From NCBI RefSeq assembly GCF_001713355.1, contig NZ_CP016448.1:496001-560000 (forward strand): DNA of 64,000 bases. The letters are read 5' to 3'. The notes below the pieces were generated by a model. It did not search any database and had not been told where the DNA came from. It worked only from the letters and a program-made list of their open reading frames with translations. This document shows positions 57,364 to 64,000 of this stretch, in pieces (position 1 is the stretch's first letter; each line of letters starts with the position of its first letter). This stretch comes from Methyloversatilis sp. RAC08 (GTDB taxonomy: Bacteria > Pseudomonadota > Gammaproteobacteria > Burkholderiales > Rhodocyclaceae). Both the position numbers and the translations under genes were made by a program.

Positions 57364-58953
57364 ATGAACCTGCTGATGCAGACATCCGCATGGCCTGCGC
57401 TGAGGTCCAAGGCGATCCAGCTGTCGCGCGTGCACCTGCGGAATTTCTTCGAACAGGACAGTGAGCGCTTCGCGCGCTATTCGCTGGCGCACGACGGCTG
57501 GCTGATGGATTACTCGAAGCAGCGCGTCGACGACGAAACCCTGTCGCTGCTGATGGAACTGGTGCATGCGCTCGACCTTCCGCGCGGCATCCGCGCGCTG
57601 GCCGCCGGAGACCAGGTGAATTTCACCGAGCGCCGCGCCGCGCTGCACATGGCGCTGCGCGCGCGCGACGGCGCTCACGCCGAACTGGTGCGCGACTGCC
57701 TCGGCGCGCTCGAACACTGGGTGGGTCTGATCCGTCGGCGGGAATTGCTCGGCGCAACCGGCCAGACCATCACTCACGTGATCAATCTGGGCATCGGCGG
57801 CTCGGACCTCGGTCCGCGGCTCGCGATGGAAGCACTCGAACCGCAGTGCGACGGCCCGGTGGTCAAGCTGGTGGCCAACCTCGATCCGGTGGCGCTCGAC
57901 ATGGCATTGCGCGAGTGCAAACCGGCGCACACCGCGTTTGTGCTGTCGTCGAAAAGCTTCACCACGCAGGAAACGCTGGCCAACGCGAAGGTTGCAATGA
58001 AGTGGCTGGCCGACGGGCTCGGGAGCGCGGGGGTAGGCCAGCATCTGTTTGCCGTGACCAACCGTCCTGCGGCGGCGCAGGAACTCGGGGTACCGGCCGA
58101 ACGCTGCCTGTTTCTGCCGGAATGGGTCGGCGGCCGCTACTCGGTATGGTCGTCGATCGCGCTGCCGCTGGCCTGCGCGATCGGCATGCCGGCCTTCCGC
58201 GAAATGCTTGATGGCGCGCGCTCCATGGACGAGCACTTCACCCAGGCGCCGATGAGCAGCAACCTGCCTGTCATGATGGGCCTGATCGATTTCTGGAACG
58301 CCAGCGGAATGGGGCTGGAAACACTTGCCGTGCTGCCCTACAGCCATCTGCTGCGCAGCCTGCCGACCTACCTGCAGCAACTGGAGATGGAAAGCAATGG
58401 CAAGCGTTGCACATCGACCGGGGAGCTGAGCCGGGCGCCGAGTGCGCCGATCGTGTGGGGTGGCTCGGGCATAGTCGGTCAGCACGCCTATCACCAGCAG
58501 TTCTATCAGGGCACGCGCATGATGCCCATGCACTTCATCGTGCCGCGCCACGCACCCGACGAGCGTACCCGCATGGTGCAGCTGAACGCGCTCGCGCAAA
58601 GTGCAGCACTGATGCGCGGCAAGACGCGCGACGAGGCGCTTGATGAACTGCGGCGCAGCGGGCTGTCGGAGCAGGAAGCCACCCGGCTGTCACCGCATGT
58701 CGCCTGCCCGGGCAACCAACCCAGCACCACACTGCTGATGCCGCCATTCAACCCGCGCACGCTCGGCCAGCTGCTTGCGATGTATGAACACAAGGTGTTC
58801 GTGCAGGGCTGGCTGCTGGGCATCAACAGCTTCGATCAGTACGGCGTGGAGTACGGCAAGCAGATGGCGCGCGCCCTTGCCGGCGGCAACCTCCCGGCGG
58901 ATGCCGACGCATCCACCCGCGGTCTGCATGCCGCGCTCGGCAAGTCGGGCTGA
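57364..58953 (+). CDS. pgi: Glucose-6-phosphate isomerase, 529 aa
   Basis: Interconverts glucose-6-phosphate and fructose-6-phosphate. Signatures in order are NLGIGGSDLGPRLAMEAL (near 140), SSKSFTTQETLANAK, LPEWVGGRYSVWSSIALPLA, GTRMMPMHFIVPRH and the C-terminal EHKVFVQGWLLGINSFDQYG, which carries the catalytic lysine/glutamine region. The start at 57364 gives the usual N-terminus; an upstream extension to 57193 would overlap the preceding gene. It lies downstream of the glycosyltransferase-like gene and converges on pdxH. Confidence 0.97.
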   Translation: MNLLMQTSAWPALRSKAIQLSRVHLRNFFEQDSERFARYSLAHDGWLMDYSKQRVDDETLSLLMELVHALDLPRGIRALAAGDQVNFTERRAALHMALRARDGAHAELVRDCLGALEHWVGLIRRRELLGATGQTITHVINLGIGGSDLGPRLAMEALEPQCDGPVVKLVANLDPVALDMALRECKPAHTAFVLSSKSFTTQETLANAKVAMKWLADGLGSAGVGQHLFAVTNRPAAAQELGVPAERCLFLPEWVGGRYSVWSSIALPLACAIGMPAFREMLDGARSMDEHFTQAPMSSNLPVMMGLIDFWNASGMGLETLAVLPYSHLLRSLPTYLQQLEMESNGKRCTSTGELSRAPSAPIVWGGSGIVGQHAYHQQFYQGTRMMPMHFIVPRHAPDERTRMVQLNALAQSAALMRGKTRDEALDELRRSGLSEQEATRLSPHVACPGNQPSTTLLMPPFNPRTLGQLLAMYEHKVFVQGWLLGINSFDQYGVEYGKQMARALAGGNLPADADASTRGLHAALGKSG

Positions 58954-58988
58954 GATTTCACGACGGCCGGTTTGTCCGCGGAATATCC

Positions 58989-59627
58989 TTACGGCGCGAG
59001 CCTGACGCGCGACCACGCCATTCCAGGCTGGCTGCGCCGGTACAGCAGGCGGTCATGCAGACGATCCGACCGGCCCTGCCAGAACTCGATCGCATCGGGC
59101 TGCAGGCGGTAACCACCCCAGTTCTCAGGGCGCGGCGGCGCCGCACCGAACTTTGCCTCGAACTGCCGGACCCGCTCGGCCAGCGACTCGCGACTGGGTA
59201 TCTCGCGGCTCTGTGGTGACGCCCATGCGCCGAGCCGGTTGCCGAGCGGGCGCAGCGAGAAGTAGGCGTCCGATTCCTCCGCGCTGACCCGGCTCACCGT
59301 GCCTTCGATACGGATCTGCCGCTCCAGCGCCGCCCAGAACAGCAGCAGGCTGGCGTGCGGATTACCGGCAAGCTCATCGCCCTTGCGACTGTCGTAGTTC
59401 GTGAAGAAGACGAAGCCGTCGTCGCCATAGCCGCGCAGCAGCACGATGCGGGCACTCGGGCGACCGTCGGCCCCGACAGTGGCCAGCGTCATCGCATTCG
59501 GATCGCGCTCGACCACGCGACCGGCGTCTTCGAACCAGCTGCGGAACTGCACGATCGGATCATCGGATGCGGCCGTCTCGTCAAGACTGTCGAGGGTGTA
59601 GTCGATGCGGTGCTGGGTCGGATCCAT
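58989..59627 (-). CDS. pdxH: Pyridoxamine 5'-phosphate oxidase, 212 aa
   Basis: FMN enzyme that oxidises pyridoxine or pyridoxamine 5'-phosphate to PLP. Family segments are [40 protein letters not shown], the Q-S-R region of [14 protein letters not shown], and the C-terminal [18 protein letters not shown]. Length is standard. ATG 59627 was chosen because AAGGAG lies 7 nt upstream. It is the last gene of the aceK-rluE-DUF192-pdxH run; the DUF192 stop is 11 nt upstream. Confidence 0.97.
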   Translation of the reverse strand: MDPTQHRIDYTLDSLDETAASDDPIVQFRSWFEDAGRVVERDPNAMTLATVGADGRPSARIVLLRGYGDDGFVFFTNYDSRKGDELAGNPHASLLLFWAALERQIRIEGTVSRVSAEESDAYFSLRPLGNRLGAWASPQSREIPSRESLAERVRQFEAKFGAAPPRPENWGGYRLQPDAIEFWQGRSDRLHDRLLYRRSQPGMAWSRVRLAP

Positions 59628-59638
59628 CAAAGTCTCCT

Positions 59639-60073
59639 TCATTCGGGTGCGGGAATGCGTTCGAGCCCGGCGACCTTTGCGCCAGCAGTCAGCTTGCGTG
59701 ACGCAAACCAGCCCGCATTGGTTTCCAGCGCGTAGCGCGCCGGCCGGGTCGCGCAGTGCGATGTTTCGTCGTGCGGCGTCATGTCGGCGATATTGATGAC
59801 CACGCCCTGCGCGTCGATGAAGGCGACGCTGAGCGGAATCAGCGTGTTGCGCATCCACATGCAGTGCGTCTGCACCTGCGGGAACACGAACAGCATGCCC
59901 GCATCGGCCGGCATTTCGGTGCGGTGCATCAGACCAGTCATGCGCGCCGACTGCGTGCGCGCGACTTCAACCTTTACACGATACATGCCGACCGCCAGAT
60001 CCACTGCAGGCGGCGCGGCCTGGGTGCCGGCGCTCAGTGCAATCCACAGCAGGCAGAACAGTCTTCGGATCAT
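59639..60073 (-). CDS. DUF192-family secreted protein, 144 aa
   Basis: Small exported protein of unknown function. A signal peptide (1-19, [15 protein letters not shown]) is followed by one DUF192 domain with the recurring [38 protein letters not shown] and [20 protein letters not shown] segments. DUF192 proteins are common but no biochemical role is established. It lies between rluE and pdxH on the same strand. Confidence 0.92.
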   Translation of the reverse strand: MIRRLFCLLWIALSAGTQAAPPAVDLAVGMYRVKVEVARTQSARMTGLMHRTEMPADAGMLFVFPQVQTHCMWMRNTLIPLSVAFIDAQGVVINIADMTPHDETSHCATRPARYALETNAGWFASRKLTAGAKVAGLERIPAPE

Positions 60074-60132
60074 GGCAGGCGGTCAGGTGGCATGGATGGT
60101 GACGGAATCGATGCGGTGAGTATTGATCGACA

Positions 60133-60726
60133 TCAGTCTGCGCTTGATCGCACGGGCTTGCGCAGGGCGGACGGTACAGGGCTGTCGTGCTCCGCTTCCT
60201 GCCATTGACCCGGTTGCAGGCCGCCAAGTTGCCACGGACCGATGGCGATACGGATCAGACGCAGCGTCGGATGGCCGATCGCGGCCGTCATCCGGCGAAC
60301 CTGGCGGTTGCGCCCCTCGCTGATGTCGAGTTCGAGCCAGCAGGTGGGCACCGCTACACGGTGGCGCACCGGCGGGTCGCGCGGCCACAAACCGGCCGGT
60401 TCGTCGATGCGGCGCACCGCGCACGGGCGCGTCGGACCGTCCTTCAGCGTCACGCCGGCACGCAGGCGATCCAGCGCAGCCTCGTCCGGCACCCGTTCGA
60501 CCTGCACCCGGTAGCGCTTGACCATCTTGTGCTTCGGATCGGTGATGCGATGCTGTAGCGCGCCGTCGTCGGTCAGCAGCAGCAGGCCTTCGCTGTCGGT
60601 GTCCAGCCGTCCGGCCGGATAGACGCCCGGTACGGCAACCCAGTCGGCCAGCGTCGGGTGCAGACCGTCGGCGGAAAACTGGCAGATCACGCCGAACGGC
60701 TTGTTCAGCAGCAGCAGACGGCTCAC
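60133..60726 (-). CDS. rluE: 23S rRNA pseudouridine synthase, RluE type, 197 aa
   Basis: Small RsuA/RluB/E/F-family synthase that lacks the N-terminal S4 domain, as RluE does. It makes pseudouridine 2457 of 23S rRNA in E. coli. The catalytic motif GRLDTDSEGLLLLT contains D42; NKPFGVICQFS at the N-terminus and EGRNRQVRRMTAAIGHPTLR near the C-terminus are family marks. The start codon overlaps the aceK stop (60726/60723), so translation is coupled to aceK. A 59-nt gap separates it from the DUF192 gene. Confidence 0.94.
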   Translation of the reverse strand: MSRLLLLNKPFGVICQFSADGLHPTLADWVAVPGVYPAGRLDTDSEGLLLLTDDGALQHRITDPKHKMVKRYRVQVERVPDEAALDRLRAGVTLKDGPTRPCAVRRIDEPAGLWPRDPPVRHRVAVPTCWLELDISEGRNRQVRRMTAAIGHPTLRLIRIAIGPWQLGGLQPGQWQEAEHDSPVPSALRKPVRSSAD

Positions 60727-62501
60727 GCAGGCACGCCGGACGGCACATCGGCATGTCCGAAACGGCGCGAGAAACGCAGCTGCTCCGGATACGGAAAGAA
60801 ATCCTGTATGTGACCTTCGCGGATGCGCTGCTGCGTTTCCTGCCAGAACTTCACGTCGAGCAGGTCGCGGTGATACTTCAGGAAAGCGGCGCGCACCTTG
60901 GGCGTCGACAGCAGGAAGGTGGCGAACTCTTCGGGAAAGATGTCGTTGCGCGCCACCGAATACCAGACCTCGCCCGACATTTCATGCTCGAAGCTGGGCG
61001 GCGGCGGTATGCGGCGGAAGTTGCAGTCGGTCAGGAATTCGATTTCGTCGTAGTCGTAGAACACGACCCGCCCGTAACGCGTGACGCCGAAGTTCTTCCA
61101 CAGCAGGTCGCCCGGGAAGATGTTGGCGACCGCCAGTTCGCGGATTGCATTGCCGTACTCGTACACCGCATGATCGATCTGTTCCTCGCTGGCCGTTTCG
61201 AGGTAGATGTTCAGCGGAATCATGCGCCGCTCGATGTAGCAGTGGCGGATCACCAGCGTGTCGCCGTCGCGTTCGATCATCGACGGCGCCAGCTCTTCGA
61301 GCTGCTCCAGCAACTCGGGCGTGAAGCGATGCGCCGGCAGCGCGATGTCGGAAAACTCGATCGTGTCAGCCATGCGGCCGACGCGGTCCACCTGCTTCAC
61401 CATCAGGAACTTGCGCTTCACCGTTGCCCGGTCGGTGTCCTTCGAGCTGCCGAACTTGTCCTTGATGATCTTGAATACGTAAGGGTAGGACGGAAGCATG
61501 AACACCAGCATGACCAGTCCGCGGATACCGGGTGCCTCGACGAAGTTGTCGTTCGAGTGGCGCAGGTGATTGATCAGGTCGCGGAAGAACATCGTCTTCC
61601 CCTGCTTGCCCAGCCCGAGCATCGTGTAGATCTCGGAGCGCGGCTTCTTCGGCATCAGCGCGCGCAGGAAATGCACGTTGGCCGACGGCACCTGCATGTC
61701 GGCCATGAAGTAGGCACGCGACAGCGAGAACATGACGCTGACCCGCCAGGGTTCGAGCAGGATGGCGTCGAGAAACAGCCCGCCCTTGCGGTCATGCAGC
61801 ACCGACACCATGAACGGATACTCCTGGTGGCCGTTGATCGCCTTGCCGATCACATAGGCCGCCTTGTTGCGGTAGAAGGCCGAACTGAGCACCTGCAACT
61901 GGAAGTTGGCTTCCCGTTGCGGCCATTCGCCGCCCAGATGCGACTGCACGGCGCGCATCACGTAATCGACGTCGCGGTCGAGGTCGGTGAAGGGCCGCTT
62001 CCAGCCGAAGTCGCAGAAGATGGTTTTCATCGCCACCCGCAGGCCTGACTGGTTCGGGTAGTAACTGCGCCAGGTCGGCGGCGAGCTTTCGATCAGTTCG
62101 GTCGAAATGGCCGGCCGGACGAAGATGAAGTCGTTGTGGAAATACTGTCGGTGCAGGATTTTGGTCGTGACCGAATTGAAGAAGGTTTCGGCCAGTTCGG
62201 GCTGCTGGTGATTCACGAGCAGCCCGATGTACAGCAGCTTGGCCTGCTGCCAGGTGTTGTCGTCCAGCGAATCGGCATGAAACTCGTTATGCAGCCGATC
62301 GACGCACTCGCGCACACGGTCGTCGTAATACTGGATGCGCTCGCGGATGCAGCGGTGCTGACCCTGCCAGTCCGCCTGTTCGAAGCGCTCCTTGGCATTG
62401 CCGCTGACCATGCGGAAAAGGCGATAGTGCTTGTCGAAGCCGTCGATCAGCGCCTGCGCAATGGCCTGGGCGACCCGGTTCTGGCCTGCCGGAAGATTCA
62501 T
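60723..62501 (-). CDS. aceK: Isocitrate dehydrogenase kinase/phosphatase, 592 aa
   Basis: Bifunctional enzyme that phosphorylates and so inactivates isocitrate dehydrogenase, sending carbon to the glyoxylate bypass, and reverses this. An N-terminal regulatory domain (about 1-310) contains WRSYYPNQSGLRVAMKTIFC. The kinase-fold domain contains GKQGKTMFFRDLINHLRHSN (a GxxGxT-like loop), MVFMLPSYPYVFKIIKDKFG, DLLWKNFGVTRYGRVVFYDYDE-type catalytic residues and TDCNFRRIPPPP. Length matches AceK (about 590). It is divergent from icd, which encodes its substrate. aceA and aceB are not next to it. Confidence 0.97.
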   Translation of the reverse strand: MNLPAGQNRVAQAIAQALIDGFDKHYRLFRMVSGNAKERFEQADWQGQHRCIRERIQYYDDRVRECVDRLHNEFHADSLDDNTWQQAKLLYIGLLVNHQQPELAETFFNSVTTKILHRQYFHNDFIFVRPAISTELIESSPPTWRSYYPNQSGLRVAMKTIFCDFGWKRPFTDLDRDVDYVMRAVQSHLGGEWPQREANFQLQVLSSAFYRNKAAYVIGKAINGHQEYPFMVSVLHDRKGGLFLDAILLEPWRVSVMFSLSRAYFMADMQVPSANVHFLRALMPKKPRSEIYTMLGLGKQGKTMFFRDLINHLRHSNDNFVEAPGIRGLVMLVFMLPSYPYVFKIIKDKFGSSKDTDRATVKRKFLMVKQVDRVGRMADTIEFSDIALPAHRFTPELLEQLEELAPSMIERDGDTLVIRHCYIERRMIPLNIYLETASEEQIDHAVYEYGNAIRELAVANIFPGDLLWKNFGVTRYGRVVFYDYDEIEFLTDCNFRRIPPPPSFEHEMSGEVWYSVARNDIFPEEFATFLLSTPKVRAAFLKYHRDLLDVKFWQETQQRIREGHIQDFFPYPEQLRFSRRFGHADVPSGVPA

Positions 62502-62599
62502 GTGCTGTCCGCCCTGTCTGTGAAGGTCTGGATTCTATTGCGGGAGGCCGCCTGACGGGCACCCGCGCCGCACAATCGCGCCCGGCAGTCGCAGCAGGT

Positions 62600-62628
62600 G
62601 TCGCATCAAATCGCGATTGGGGGATAAT
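62600..62628 (+). promoter_or_regulatory. Possible icd promoter with an internal palindrome
   Basis: GATAAT at 62623-62628 is a good -10. A weak -35, GTCGCA, stands 17 nt upstream. The spacer contains the 10-bp palindrome AATCGCGATT (62609-62618). The rest of the 198-bp aceK-icd gap shows nothing else I can name. Confidence 0.4.
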
Positions 62629-62699
62629 CGCGCTGGCCCGCTGGCGGCAACCCCGCCGCAGGGACTATAACCAGACAACACACCAAGGAGCTGGATGGC

Positions 62700-63944
<1,245 letters not shown>

Positions 63945-63955
63945 TCCGGCACATA

Positions 63956-63988
63956 CCGCGCGCCCGAAACGAAGCATCGGGTGCGCGG
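63956..63988 (+). terminator. Hairpin after icd, probable terminator
   Basis: CCGCGCGCCCGA (63956-63967) and TCGGGTGCGCGG (63977-63988) pair over 12 positions with one G-U, around AACGAAGCA, 12 nt after the icd stop. No U tract follows within the window, so termination is likely but not certain. Confidence 0.6.
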
Positions 63989-64000
63989 CAGTACAAAACA

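Overview
This is a GC-rich chromosomal segment of a Gram-negative proteobacterium, most likely a betaproteobacterium. Pointers are the lipoprotein BamC next to dapA, PHB phasins, a fused MnmC, the divergent aceK/icd pair and a bifunctional GgpPS. Rhodocyclales (Methyloversatilis-like) is my best guess, held with low confidence. Most of the window is ordinary core genome. The accessory signals are one IS110-family element, several families of intergenic palindromic repeats and two RND efflux operons.

Layout. 1-1305: a REP-type composite repeat interrupted by an IS110-family element whose 5' leader looks like a complete bridge RNA; its two target guides match the two flanks of the insertion. 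1306-6891: clpB (with a sigma32-type promoter) divergent from a CoA-transferase, then two convergent phasin genes around a bidirectional terminator. 7006-11647: a LysM/FecR secreted protein and a CHASE2-PAS-GGDEF-EAL signalling protein. 11735-20618: an mdtABC plus NodT-type outer membrane factor operon. 21018-24562: an MFS transporter and a glucosylglycerol-phosphate synthase/phosphatase (osmoprotection). 25065-31890: a second RND operon with a palindromic operator over its promoter and an upstream TetR gene. 32037-36272: cobA, bamC, dapA and a histone-deacetylase-like hydrolase. 36390-41258: moxR, DUF58, tgpA and mltB, all translationally overlapping. 41796-42178: a guanidine-II riboswitch and the guanidinium exporter gdx. 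42500-46217: lysS and mnmC. 46375-50378: a membrane PAS chemoreceptor facing a soluble FIST-domain chemoreceptor. 50547-55139: an FAD enzyme, a fused circularly permuted ATP-grasp/alpha-E protein and a transglutaminase. 55272-58953: rpmE, a polytopic glycosyltransferase-like protein and pgi. 58989-62501 (minus): aceK, rluE, a DUF192 gene and pdxH. 62700-63944: icd, the target of AceK.

The intergenic repeats share one logic. Elements begin with GTGGGAG and end with CTCCCAC, with a GC-rich palindrome between them. At three loci the outer half-site is expanded into a different short tandem array (13 x 15 bp, 3 x 17 bp, 4 x 13 bp). The IS110 element sits exactly at the CGCT/CCCAC edge of one such repeat, which recalls the known preference of IS621-like elements for REP sequences. 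No tRNA, rRNA, CRISPR, prophage or integrase gene was seen.
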